Of a DNA stretch of 64,000 nucleotides, positions 42,943-55,000 are shown piece after piece. The DNA is from Adineta ricciae (Eukaryota > Rotifera > Eurotatoria > Adinetida > Adinetidae), in the NCBI GenBank assembly GCA_905250025.1, contig CAJNOJ010000208.1, positions 1 through 64,000 of the forward strand. The letters run 5' to 3'. The translations under genes were made by a program, and so were the position numbers. Position 1 is the stretch's first letter. Every line of letters begins with the position of its first letter. The notes beneath the pieces are model-generated. The model saw only the letters and a list, made by a program, of their open reading frames with translations, had not been told where the DNA came from and ran no database searches.

Positions 42943-44649
42943 TTAAATCCATATAAGAATATTACACGTGCATTTGGGATTGCGAATAACTACACATCCC
43001 GTCGGTAAATGATCTTTTAACCAAAGCGTTCGTTCATCTTCGTTCATCTCTGTATGTACGAACTGTTCATCTCGACATCGCACATTTAACACTCGAAGTT
43101 TCGACATGTTTTCGATCAACGAGATGATGCATTGACAATCTGCAACTAAAACTGATAACTTCTCACATTGTTCGCCTAAAGGCGATAGACTTAATTTCAA
43201 ACAATCTTGCTTATCGAAGCAACAGCTCATATCAAGAAGATCAAGTTCACGAATTGATGCATTCGTGTATTTGAATAGCGACGTTGCTAAAATGGTTGGT
43301 TCTTGTTGGCAAATACTCAATCGATAGAGATTGGGTGTTCGCTTGAGTAATGCCTGTACTTGTGATCGAAACGTATGCGTATGTGACATGATTTTTAATG
43401 TTTGTAATTGATTTAAATTTGGAGTTGCCGTCCAAAATCTTTCATCGATTGGAAGAGATATATGAAGTTCCTTTAATTTCGTAAAATACGCATTCGAAAA
43501 CATCGTCGCACTGAGCATTTCGTAGGAGGAAATTTTCATTAGTGCGTAGTTGATGTCTCGTTCATCATCGTGTGGATCAGTTGAGTTGAATGTTAGTGGA
43601 ATATTCTCTTCAAATATTTTCGATATACTGTATACATAGAACCGCCGGGCTGATGTTAGGCAACGAACAAACCAACGGCGTTCATCGATCCAGAAAGCAG
43701 TTCGGTATGAGTTGAACAATGTCTGGAAACGAGCTACCGGATCTTGTTGCGGGGATAACACCATTTTCATTTTTAATCGAAGAGTTTCAAGTTTAGGTAA
43801 ATGATTGGAAATGATCGTTTCCAAGTCATTACCATTAACAATTTCACATGATAAATCTATGGATAATTGTTGAAGATTGGGCAGATTTTCTAATAGACGA
43901 CTCATATTCGATGCATCGCACTTCACAACTGAATGAATATTCAAATTGGTCACAGTCGGAAGCGGCGCTGGTTGGTATTGACTATCAACGAATGACAGTA
44001 CAGATAATGACAGGCGTTGAAGGTTTGGTGTGAATTCGAATAATTGATTGATTTGTTTCAGTTCGATCAGAAGTTTTTCGAACGATAAAGATTTGAGTGT
44101 CGATGAAATGACTGTTGGCGTGCAAAAGACACATTGTCGTTTGACTGCAATTCCAAGTGTGCAATGAGTTAGTTTTTCTAACGACCAAATTTGATTGATG
44201 ATCGATTGAAAATCGACACAATCATCTTGAAGATAACAGTTGGAGAAAGTGAGTTGAGTTAAGTTTGAAAGTTGAAAGCATCCTTGGAGAATTTGCGTTA
44301 GTATTGCATGCGAACGAAGATATGATATGGAAAGAATTTTCAATTGGCTGAGTTCCTGAAATGATGATAGAGATGAAAGAAATAGTTCGATTTGTCTGGG
44401 AGTTTCTTCACTATCGGAGAGATGAAAACTGCTGATGTATTTCGACATTGTTGGGAAGTGGGATCGGCAGAGAATGTCGAAGTAGCGTTTTGATACTAAA
44501 TGCAAATCGACGGTACAAGTGGGAAATCTTTCGTGAAGAACCATATTGATTCGACAGTTGAGACCATAGAATATACGAAGAAGATCGATACCATTGAAAT
44601 ATTCGAAGATATCGAGTAAAATCTCGTTTGGTAACAATTCAAAACTCAT
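42943..44649 (-). CDS. F-box / leucine-rich-repeat-like protein, copy 1
   Basis: Single exon, 568 aa from the ATG at 44649. An F-box opens the protein (FELLPNEILLDIFEYFNGID, residues 3-22). Irregular leucine-rich segments follow (LTQLTFSNCYLQDD, LPKLETLRLKMKM, LNQLQTLKIMSHTH, LYRLSICQQEP) up to residue 530. F-box proteins recruit substrates to SCF ubiquitin ligases via Skp1. This layout (F-box plus degenerate LRRs) is greatly expanded in bdelloids. It lies about 220 bp upstream of the SIR2-NACHT gene and in the same orientation, in both blocks. Substrate unknown. Confidence 0.82.
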   Translation of the reverse strand: MSFELLPNEILLDIFEYFNGIDLLRIFYGLNCRINMVLHERFPTCTVDLHLVSKRYFDILCRSHFPTMSKYISSFHLSDSEETPRQIELFLSSLSSFQELSQLKILSISYLRSHAILTQILQGCFQLSNLTQLTFSNCYLQDDCVDFQSIINQIWSLEKLTHCTLGIAVKRQCVFCTPTVISSTLKSLSFEKLLIELKQINQLFEFTPNLQRLSLSVLSFVDSQYQPAPLPTVTNLNIHSVVKCDASNMSRLLENLPNLQQLSIDLSCEIVNGNDLETIISNHLPKLETLRLKMKMVLSPQQDPVARFQTLFNSYRTAFWIDERRWFVRCLTSARRFYVYSISKIFEENIPLTFNSTDPHDDERDINYALMKISSYEMLSATMFSNAYFTKLKELHISLPIDERFWTATPNLNQLQTLKIMSHTHTFRSQVQALLKRTPNLYRLSICQQEPTILATSLFKYTNASIRELDLLDMSCCFDKQDCLKLSLSPLGEQCEKLSVLVADCQCIISLIENMSKLRVLNVRCRDEQFVHTEMNEDERTLWLKDHLPTGCVVIRNPKCTCNILIWI

Positions 44650-45206
44650 GATGGTTATCGTCTTTTCGTGCACGTTGTTTTTTTTTTGTGTAATGTATTA
44701 TAAATCAACACGGTGTGTTGTGCAAGATCATTTTTTTCCTTTCTTCCAACAAAGATGACGTATCCGAATGACACATACTGTTGTAAAGAGAAATCAAAAT
44801 CGTTATTCATGTGAACTGTGACGTGCGTTTTGTTTTGCTTTATTATAGCGCTTGTAAAAGCTTTTTTTTCGAATTGCGGTGTGGGATTCGTGCAACATTC
44901 GTTGAAATTTTAGTACGAGATAGATCGTTTTTAAGAGTGGAACTCGGGCGGATACGATACAATCTCGCAGTTCTGGTTCACCAATAGGAAGTTGCCATGT
45001 GAGTACATTAGAAAACTTTCGCACAGTTCGTGTGTTCCTACTCTATGCTTAGATTTCCCTATATCATCGATATTTTATTTTTGGAATAGTATTATATACG
45101 TCATCGCCTGTTCGTCAGTACTGTAGATAAAGTAAACTAAGAATTTTTATTGTTCTTATGATATGAATTCAAAAGAAAAATAAATTGAAAATGACTTTAT
45201 TATTGG
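44650..45206. other. Intergenic, repeated in part at 57571-58030
   Basis: Spacer between F-box and cathepsin-like genes. It is about 100 bp longer than in block 2 because of extra sequence near 45020-45130. Nothing coding is supported. Confidence 0.5.
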
Positions 45207-45898
<692 letters not shown>

Positions 45899-45899
45899 N
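45899..45899. other. Single ambiguous base (N) at a block junction
   Basis: The only N in the window. Left of it is the interior of a cathepsin-L exon on the minus strand, and right of it the interior of a Hint coding sequence on the plus strand. Both genes are cut mid-codon-sequence here, as expected for an artificial or gap-closed join. Confidence 0.95.
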
Positions 45900-46124
45900 T
45901 CAAACTATGCCACTGTGAGCAATCATGCTTTGGCCCACTTCTTCATGGGTGCATATCGGTGGTGGGTGAATGTTATGGGATCGCCGTCACCATCTGAGAA
46001 GGTGCATTGGTTAGTGGAGATGATGCAGTATGTTGAAGGTATGATTCGATGGTGTGGTGCAGGGATCTGGAGTGGCTATGAAGTATATGATGGTGTGTTT
46101 CAAGTGTCATCCATTGTGATGTGA
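45900..46124 (+). pseudogene. 3' fragment of Hog/Hint gene, copy 3
   Basis: Seventy-five codons identical or nearly so to the ends of Hint copies 1 and 2 (SNYATVSNHALAHFF to VFQVSSIVM). The Hint catalytic Cys and His lie upstream and are absent. The fragment begins directly at the N at 45899 and opens block 2. Confidence 0.8.
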
Positions 46125-46524
46125 GGTTCAGTCAACATCGCGTTTGGTGAGAAGGACTAACTTGTTTTTGTTTCCTAATGATGTTTTATTGACACTGTGT
46201 AAAACTGTTTCAATTGCACTGTTTTTCAATACTATGCCTTCGCTGATAAAACCGCTTCTCCATCCTTGTCTAACTTTTTATCTTTTTAGATTGTATTCGA
46301 TCGAAGATTCCAACCGAAGAAATAAATTATTTGTCGAAAACGTTGAGTAGTTTTTCAAGTGATTTTCCTAAAAGCAAGTAAAGATTGTTTAAAACGAGTA
46401 AGTGAAGAATGCATCCTATCTCGTAATGTTGAGCAGTCGAATATTACTTCCGCTCCAGTCGTTTGTGCTAGTCAATTTTTTGCTGTTCTCAATGTATTTA
46501 TCAGTGTATTTTTAGATTGGTAAA
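46125..46524. other. Intergenic, repeated at 33083-33512
   Basis: Spacer equivalent to that in block 1, slightly shorter. Nothing coding is supported. Confidence 0.5.
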
Positions 46525-47184
46525 ATGGCGCGAAATACTGGAACATTTGCACGATCGATGGCATCGCAATTTCGTGCAATGTACATATCTACTATCGTAG
46601 TTCTCATAATCCTCCCGTTGTTCTCAGCTCTCCCATTGGCGTCTTTGGTTGTTGGAATTACGAAAATAAAGGAATGTCCGATACAACCAAAGATACCAAC
46701 ATATATGATTGTATTTGGGGCAGTTGGCTTTGCTCTTTGTATCGTGATCATTTCCATTGTTAGTAATTAATATCTATTTTTTCGTACGATAACAGATGTC
46801 GTATCATCACTATTGTATTTTTCGTAGATTCTGACAAGAGCAATATGTTGCTACAAATCTGGAGACGATTCTAGATGTGAAGTCACGGCTCTAATCTCTT
46901 GCGGTGCTGCTATTCCACTCTTCTTGTTCTTTTTCGCATGGTTCGTCGTAGTGAGTAGGTCGTATTTCAGCTTCTTATACGTGTACATGTTTTCATAGGG
47001 CTGTGTGTGGGTGTTCAACGTGCGTGCTCAAGTTCAGTTCGATTATGCAGACAAATCTGATTACTGTGACCGATCTCTGTACAATTTTGCATACTGCGTC
47101 CTTATAGCACAATACAATGTCATGTTTTGTATTTGCTGCATATGCTATGGTTGTGGTCAGTCTTCCAACAAGAGTTCAAGTTAA
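46525..47184 (+). CDS. TMEM272-like four-span membrane protein, copy 2
   Basis: Three exons (46525-46758, 46828-46950, 46999-47184) give 180 aa, the same as copy 1 apart from a few substitutions (for example a Ser to Ala near the N terminus and Tyr to Cys near the C terminus). Intron 1 is 69 bp against 66 bp in copy 1; intron 2 is 48 bp in both. AATAAA follows at about 47264. Both copies are intact, so both are probably functional. Confidence 0.78.
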
Positions 47185-47410
47185 TACGGTTGGGTGAGCG
47201 CAGACGCATTGTAGTTTTGTTGCAACTTATCCGATACGATGTTTACGATTTTAAATTTTCTTTAATAAATATGAATGAGTAAAAAGTCGGTCGCAATGCG
47301 TGCTACGTAGCTTAGTTTTTAGAAAGTAAATGACGGGAAAAGATTCCCTAGCCTTCAAAAATAAAAATAATACACTAGAAAAAGCAAGCAAGTCATCATG
47401 TTAGATGTCA

Positions 47411-48583
47411 TTACTCTTTTAAATTGTGCGCGATCGTTACAGCTGCTACTTTTGGAGTTGGTATGTAAGTGAGGGTGATACGATATTCACCATTTTTAGA
47501 GTCGACTTTGATTTCTCTGACAGAAAACAAAGTGAATGGTAATAGAAGTACTTCTTCTTCATCTTGATGAACTGATAATGCTGGTAACTTTTCCGAGATC
47601 CTATTTAAATTGATCGCAGTCGGACAGGTCTCTGAGAAATCGAAGATCAGTATTACTCGATTTCGACGATCATATCTTGGTCGCTCTGACTGGGTAAACC
47701 TTCGAGCAACAGATTCGTTCAAAGACATGGATTGTATAGTGCGAGTTTCGAGAACTTGTTCTGGTCGCTGTAGTGCCCAACGATAGGCTTGAATATCATT
47801 CTCCGTCATTCGCCCACCTCGGTATGCTCGACCCTTGTAAGCACGATCTTTCAGTTCTGCCAAATGTAAATAAATCAGGGTGGCAAATGAATCAGCCTCG
47901 TTTTGTAAAGTACGATACAATGGAGTCTCGAGGGTGTACATTGTAAGAAGAGATGACATATCTGACTTCTTCCTGACTTTTTCATGTAGCCTCTTTGCAT
48001 TTTCATACTGTTGATGTTCATTTGGAATCGTTCTTGACACGAGCTGTTCAAGCTGCTCCTTACTCTCTGCTTCTATTCGATTCTGAACCAGTTTCTTGAA
48101 TACGCCTGACGAATCTGCTATTGCATGCATGAACTGTGATTCGTAAGCTGTGTTTGCTGTTGTGTGACCTTTGAACCAATCATCTGGTATGCCGTCTTTC
48201 ATGTCAACACTGTTACCCTTGGGGTTGGCCAGTTGAAATGTTTGGGTCATGTGCTCATCGACGAATCTGCCCGATGCTGGTCGATTGAATAATGCTCGAA
48301 TTTCATCAGTAGATGCTTCTTCATATGCTGTGGCTCCATGACGATTCAAAGTTGTACGTGAACATCCATTTTCGAGAAGCAGTTGAACAATATGTGGGTG
48401 ATTATAGAATACGGCTGCATGAAGAGCTGTACTTCCGAGAGGCTCAAGTTGATTAACTTGTTCGTAGGTCATGTTTGGGAGCATTTGGCGAACTGCTGCT
48501 ATATCACCTTCTTTGCATGCCCAATAAAACAGACTAGCTTCTCCAATTTTGAATCCGGTCTTCTTAAATGCACCATTACCCAT
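47411..48583 (-). CDS. Ankyrin-repeat / mono-ADP-ribosyltransferase fusion, copy 2
   Basis: Single exon, 390 aa, MGNGAFKK start (again a myristoylation-type N terminus although residues 4-12 differ from copy 1). Ankyrin repeats and all three ART motifs are kept: AYRGG, QSMSLNESVA, DEEEVLLLPF. Differences from copy 1 cluster in the first 12 residues and just after the Ser motif (RRFTQSERPRYD against RSFIQPERQRHD). The catalytic residues are unchanged, suggesting retained activity. Confidence 0.85.
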   Translation of the reverse strand: MGNGAFKKTGFKIGEASLFYWACKEGDIAAVRQMLPNMTYEQVNQLEPLGSTALHAAVFYNHPHIVQLLLENGCSRTTLNRHGATAYEEASTDEIRALFNRPASGRFVDEHMTQTFQLANPKGNSVDMKDGIPDDWFKGHTTANTAYESQFMHAIADSSGVFKKLVQNRIEAESKEQLEQLVSRTIPNEHQQYENAKRLHEKVRKKSDMSSLLTMYTLETPLYRTLQNEADSFATLIYLHLAELKDRAYKGRAYRGGRMTENDIQAYRWALQRPEQVLETRTIQSMSLNESVARRFTQSERPRYDRRNRVILIFDFSETCPTAINLNRISEKLPALSVHQDEEEVLLLPFTLFSVREIKVDSKNGEYRITLTYIPTPKVAAVTIAHNLKE

Positions 48584-49018
48584 TCCAGCAGTATTATTTT
48601 GTTGTACGTCTTAGAGAATATTTATTATCAACAATACTTCGTCCTCAGATATACGAATGTTGAATAAGAATAAAGATAAGAAACAGTAAATGTTTTGTAA
48701 GCGATGAAAATGTAATAGAAATGGCATATGTATTTAAGGTGAGTCAAGTTGGAAAGCAAATAAAAGTAAAGTCAACATCGTATTTGAGTGTTCTTCCTTT
48801 GAAATCTTGAAGATGTGAGCGTGATTCTCCTATGGAAATCCGAAATTGGTAGGAACTGAGGTTCGAAATATGTGACAACGCGGTCAAATGATTTAATTCC
48901 GTAATATACAACACTAGGACATAGAACATATTCTCCTTTTGTCATGATATTCACTAAACGTCTTTATATTTCGAAAAAAAACAGTTTGTCGTATCTTTAC
49001 ATTGTCCTGATCGTTTAT
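48584..49018. other. Intergenic, repeated at 35565-36089
   Basis: Spacer equivalent to block 1 but lacking about 80 AT-rich bases next to the SIR2-NACHT stop. Nothing coding supported. Confidence 0.5.
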
Positions 49019-52000
49019 TTATTGATTAGTTGTGATGGCATATTGTGTTTTACCCGAAAGTCCTTGTATTTTCGTCCATGTTTTATATAATTCATTCTCC
49101 AACGTTGTTGTGAATGGAATGCTTACATCTGTGTAATAATAACTGACGACTTTCTTCGATTTGAATTCTCCGATCTCGTGGGCTAAATATTGAACAATTT
49201 TCGATTTCGTATGCGCGTCAAGTTTCTCATCGAGAACGAACTGTGTGATGATTTTTAACGTTTCATAAACTTTAATTGCACTTTCATTTGTTAAAGATTT
49301 CAACAAGTCGTCAACGAATTCGTTTGAGGACAGATGTATTAACGGCATTCCAATTGTTGTATATTCTTTGACAAGATTTTCGTCGAACAGTGCGCTCAAA
49401 ACATCGATAATGATCCGATGATCAGGTAAATCGATTGCGGCGAGTAAAATAAAAGCGCTTCCACGTGCGGGGAAGTACGGATGGTAATGAATCGTCTTCA
49501 CTAGAAGTTTGATCATTTGGAATTTATCAAAGTTTTGATTATTCGTGATTTTTCGATAGAAGTAGTCTTCTTTTTGCACACAAGCTGCCACTAAACTTAG
49601 TAAATTATCAATAATCATTAATGAATATATTGAATCATCGGATTCGTTGAACATGAGCAGCTTTTGTATTAACCACTGGATTAAATTCTCCAGAATTGTT
49701 AGAGTAATGGGAGTGTTCTCGATTCGCTGTAGTATTTCTTTGTTCAGTTCCATGACGGAAACACGAAAATTACAAAAACTGATATCTTGCATTCGATCGT
49801 AAGTAGTTCGATGAAAATTTTCCACTTGCGTTGTACATTGATCGATTAGTTTCGATTCAAGATTCATAAAATAAAATTCATCATTCAAATCGGCTGAAAC
49901 ACAAACTTCCTCCAGAATAAAGTCGATTATATGCAATTCTCGCCTGGTAAGATATACTTTCTCGCTAAATCGTGTTGTGTCTACAGTGGCCAATACAACG
50001 GCGAATTGTTGCCATTGATCCTGTCGAATTTTTCCATTGATCGTTAAATTCATCACTGAATGAAGTAATTCTTCTATATAAGAAGCATCTGTTGATAGTT
50101 GAGCTGAGTTTATCAGAGCATTCCAAGTTTGTTGATTGATGAATTTTATTCGATGAAAGAACCACATTCTTCCTGACCTCACGGGTTTTTCTTCTTTCAA
50201 TTTCGCTACACTTTTCTGCATATTTTCGAAGATTTCCGGATCATCCCAGAGAACATCTGAGAAAAAGCTGCGTAGATAAATTGTAACACGCGGAAGATGT
50301 TCCATGGATGCAGTTTGTAGAATTTTCAATACTGTTCGTTCTCCTAAGACAGAGATTTTTTTACTTGGTATCGTCGGATCTCGTTCGGGATGTTGGAAGA
50401 CCCGTTGCGCTCGATATCTCATCTGGTCATTATCTATTTTGAACAAATCCACGATCGTATGGATCGCTAATTCGAAAATGCATTTGCTTTCTGCCAGCAA
50501 CAGAGCAGCTAATTTGTTGATTTTCTTGTCGTGATAATCAGTAAACCATCGTTGCACGATTGGCAAAACTTCATTCGATGGTTTGATGATATACGGATAC
50601 AAAACCGAGATGGCATCTTCTCTTCCTTGTTGAATTAATTCATCTATAATAACGGCGACCTGCGGAGTGAGAAACAATTCATCGACTAAACCAATTTTCA
50701 ATAGTTTTTCAAGGTGCGACTGATTGTCGACATCTCGATAGAGGTTTATCCAAAGACGAGTCAAGCTTTGATCTTCCCCAATCATCATTTTTGCATCATT
50801 CAAATTTGTAAACAGTCGAAACAGACATTCCAATTGATTGTTGGTGGAAAGATCCTTATACTTTTGAGTACATAGAATTTTCCCGTAGAGTCCATGGACA
50901 AAGTTTCTGTATGTTTCATTCTGGAGATTGTTAATGATCAAGTTTAACGTGTCTTGAAGATCAGTGTAGACAGACATAAGGGGTTTTAATTTGACGAGAA
51001 GTCTGATTTTATCTGTATTTTCATCCATGTGACTCAAAGCTTCCAACGCATGTGTTAAATATTTTTTGCGAAAGTCACGTAATCCGTAAAACGCTAATCG
51101 GATTGATGCGATCGTGCGATCATGAAGATGCTCGATCTGATTCCATGTGGAAATCATTTCTCGAATGATCGTTTGAGTGAATGCATTTTGATTTGTTTGT
51201 TTGACTTGTAGGACTGCATATATTTTTTCTAAAACTTGAAACCGTAAGCTTGCATCTGGGATAATTTTGGCTTGATCGAACGCTTCAGTGAGAAGTTTCA
51301 GATTTCGTTCGTCATCATACTGCGCGAATTGATATAATGCTCTTGCTTTATAGTATGGATTAGACATTGATGAGATCCTTGCCATGAGGAATTCTTTTAT
51401 GTTCACCTCATCTGTTACATCACCAAGTAACTTCGCATAGATGTTCGTGATATTTAAATCTTTTGAGATAACTCCGAAGACTAGTAGGATAATCGATGGA
51501 ATCAGTTCCGGGTTGCGAACGAAATATCCATCACGGATGAAAATGTCACAGATAGTTTCGAGAGCGATGGTCAAGTTCGGATGAATATTTTCCAGACAGT
51601 TGAAGAATGCAATTGGAATATCATCTGTTTGAATCAGTCGAAAAGGAAACCTATCCATCGGCCATGAGTATGCTCGAAGGGGCTTGTAAATCTGAACTGC
51701 GTCATTGATTTTTAAAAACGATTGAATAAGTACATCGCTATGCATTGATTTCATACATGTATCTAAACATTCTTTAACATCATGCTCCATTTGACCGCGA
51801 AAACTGTCCGTCAATTTGAAAGCGAAGTATTCGGCGTACAGAGCATATTTATCATTGAGATCTTCTACAGCATCAGCTAATGCACTCGTATCTAATGGTA
51901 ATCCGCCACTATTAGCAACTGAAGATAAATGGATCGTGCAATAATCAGCAAATTTCAAATCACAGTCACGAGTGTTTGTTTTTACATGATTATAAGTGTT

Positions 52001-55000
52001 GAGAAGATGTGGTATCATGTGCGATGACGATCTGGCGATGGGATCCTTCAGGGCAGAGATAGTCTGCTCCAATCTACCAACAAAATGTTTGATAAATACG
52101 TCATCTTCGTTCTTGATTGTCACTTTGACAAAATCAAAGTCTTCTAACACAATCAATACTAGAAATGCTTCGATTTTCGAACCAAGACAACACTGCTGAG
52201 TATTAATCTGTCGTCGAAATTCATTCACTAAATCGCTCTTAGATCGTTGTTTCGCCAGTAATTCGCAAATTTTTGTAGTATGAAACGATTCTTTATAAAT
52301 ATCATCTGTACTAATTATTGGCAAATCATTCCAATGATTACCATTTTCTATCTTATCAGCATGTACAGCCATATTGTAGGCCGGATCTTCTACACCCCAA
52401 ATATTTTGAAAGTAAAACAGAAACGGTGCTCTTTCACTGTCACTTAAACAAAGGAATAAACACAATTGATTAAGCTCTGCGATTGTTGATGCAACATTGT
52501 GATTCTTGTGTCCACCATAAAGTGCAATTATCAAACATAGCCACTCCGAATCAGCTTTGACAAAGTTTAGCAAGTCAACGTTCGTGAGAAATTTATGTTT
52601 AACTTTCAATTGACTTGTCACCGCTGAATCTTTGACTTCAGTAGAATAATATCGTAAAAGTGCATCGATCGGCCAATTCCAAACTTGTGAGTCGTAGGGT
52701 AGATTTTGTAGAAATGTCTCATGAAATTTCGGACAATACCATTTCAATTGATAGATTATATTCGCACATGGTGCTAAATGTTGTTTGTCCTGAAGTTTTT
52801 CGTTGAACCATCCGATCATTGTTATGATTGATATTTTGTTCAGTTTCGAGAAATAGAAGTGAATTAATTCTTGATGCTCTTTTAATCTTGAGAAGCCTGA
52901 TAGGTCTTTGTAATCCGATAATAACATATCAGCTAATATGCGAATCATTTGACGTTGACTGCATGTCGATGGAAAATAGATATCACTCAACGAATCGATT
53001 ATAACAAATGGAACGATCAATGTTGAGACTGATGAGGTTTGTTCGTGTGCTAATAGTCTTGTAAGAATTCTATCGAATAATCCGTTTTCTCGATGATATT
53101 TACTTAAGATTCCGAATGTCATGTAAAGAGGAACTCGCCAATTGGGAACATCGATTTTGTTTCGAATCGTCTGGTAGATGACACCTTCCGATCGTTGGAT
53201 GCCATTAGAATAGACAATATTTTTCGCGGCGAGATATTCTTGAAATGTTCGATGGATGAATCGAAAACTGTTATACCCGAATTCATTTAACAAGCCAACT
53301 TTGTATTTGAATATGTCGACAAGTTTTGACGTAGAGTCCTCCGCATCACTGAAAACCTTTTGTTTCTGAATAATATCTCTTAAATTACTCTCCGACAAAC
53401 CATCGACTCGACTATGAAGGTATTCCGCGATATCTTGCAATATTGTCCATAGCATAGTCACAGTTAATCGAAGATCTTGATGAAGTGAAGAAGTGACCAA
53501 TCGTTCGATCATTTTCTCAATTGCTTTGTCATACAAATCGATTCGCTTCTCCGGTAGTTTATCATCGTATTGATTATACACTGCAGCAATTACACTCGCT
53601 AACTGCGGATTAATTGCCAGTTGAAAAATATCTTTATTCTCTGTGATATCCGTATACAATTGACTGGCTAATGATTCATCGATGGCTTCTCCTCGGATAC
53701 ATTTCGTATACGAACTACAAAACATTTTCAACGCTTCATTCGACATGTCTTGAATGGTTAATCTTGGAATGTAGAAGTTAATCTCTTCGAAATAGTTCCC
53801 TTCAATTCGACTGGTAATAATCACACGATTCCCAATGGTTGGATCTTTAGTGTTATTGATTTCCTTTTGTTCATGAAGTGAATAAATCAATTTTCCAGAT
53901 TTTACGTCGTAGTCAATACTTCGTTCTAATAGCATGTTGATCTCTTTCATCAAATCGGTTCGGTCAACATGAATCGGAACTTCATCTAGTCCTTCGAAGA
54001 TAATTAGAACATTTCCATGTAATATATATTCAGTCATCAGCAATGAAAGATCTTCTCGTTCTTCTTCGGTAAACAACAACGAGTTCATCGTGCTGTTTTC
54101 TTGTAGAAATTGAAGTAAACTTCGTTTTTGTTGTTTGGAATTGTCTTTTATCTGATCAACATACTTCCATATGGGAATTAGTATCGGAATTTTCTCCTTC
54201 ATGCTATGGTCATTCTTGTTGAAAAGCTTATTTGTCTTTCCTAAACATTGTTGAGCCATGTTTATCACCAACCATTTGGATATTGTGGTTTTTCCTGAAC
54301 CCGGATGACCTAAAACAATAAAATGCTTGAATTCGTTGTATGCCTGTTGAATTTGATATTGTTTTGTTTCGGTGAAATTGTTGTTTCCAAGAATTTCTCG
54401 TTTCAAATGTGAGATTTTACGCATGATAGCACTCGCTTCATCTAGAGAAAAGATTTCTCGATTGCTGAGTAGAACATGTAGCCATTGATCGACCATGAGA
54501 TCTCGATAGACGGCCTCCGGATTGAACGAATGTCGTTGAATAATCGCTTGAATTAATTTGCTTTTTTCGTTCGAGGTAAAAAATCCGTTGGATAAAACTT
54601 TTCGTTTGAATTCTTCGTTCATATCCAATGCTTTCATTGCTTTTATCGATGGATGTGTTGGATCAAATTTCAATTCGACGTACACACTTTCTAACGGAAG
54701 AGAAATATCGTTATTCGCAGAACCAAAGATCGAGACATGTCCGTACTCTTGAATCAGATAGTTCAAATATTTTTGACGAACGAGTTCTTGGCGAGTAGCA
54801 AATGGCAAGTTCTTCCGTTGAAATGTCGAAAACGACGAGAGACTTTTAGTAAATAGAATCAGGTCATCGAATGAGTTACCGTAAGGAATTTCTATGATAT
54901 TTTCTAAGACGGAATATTTAATATTCGATCGCACGAGTTTGTAGATAGTGGGACAACGTGGTGCTGTGACATCAGATATCCATTGCAGAAGTTTGCAGAA

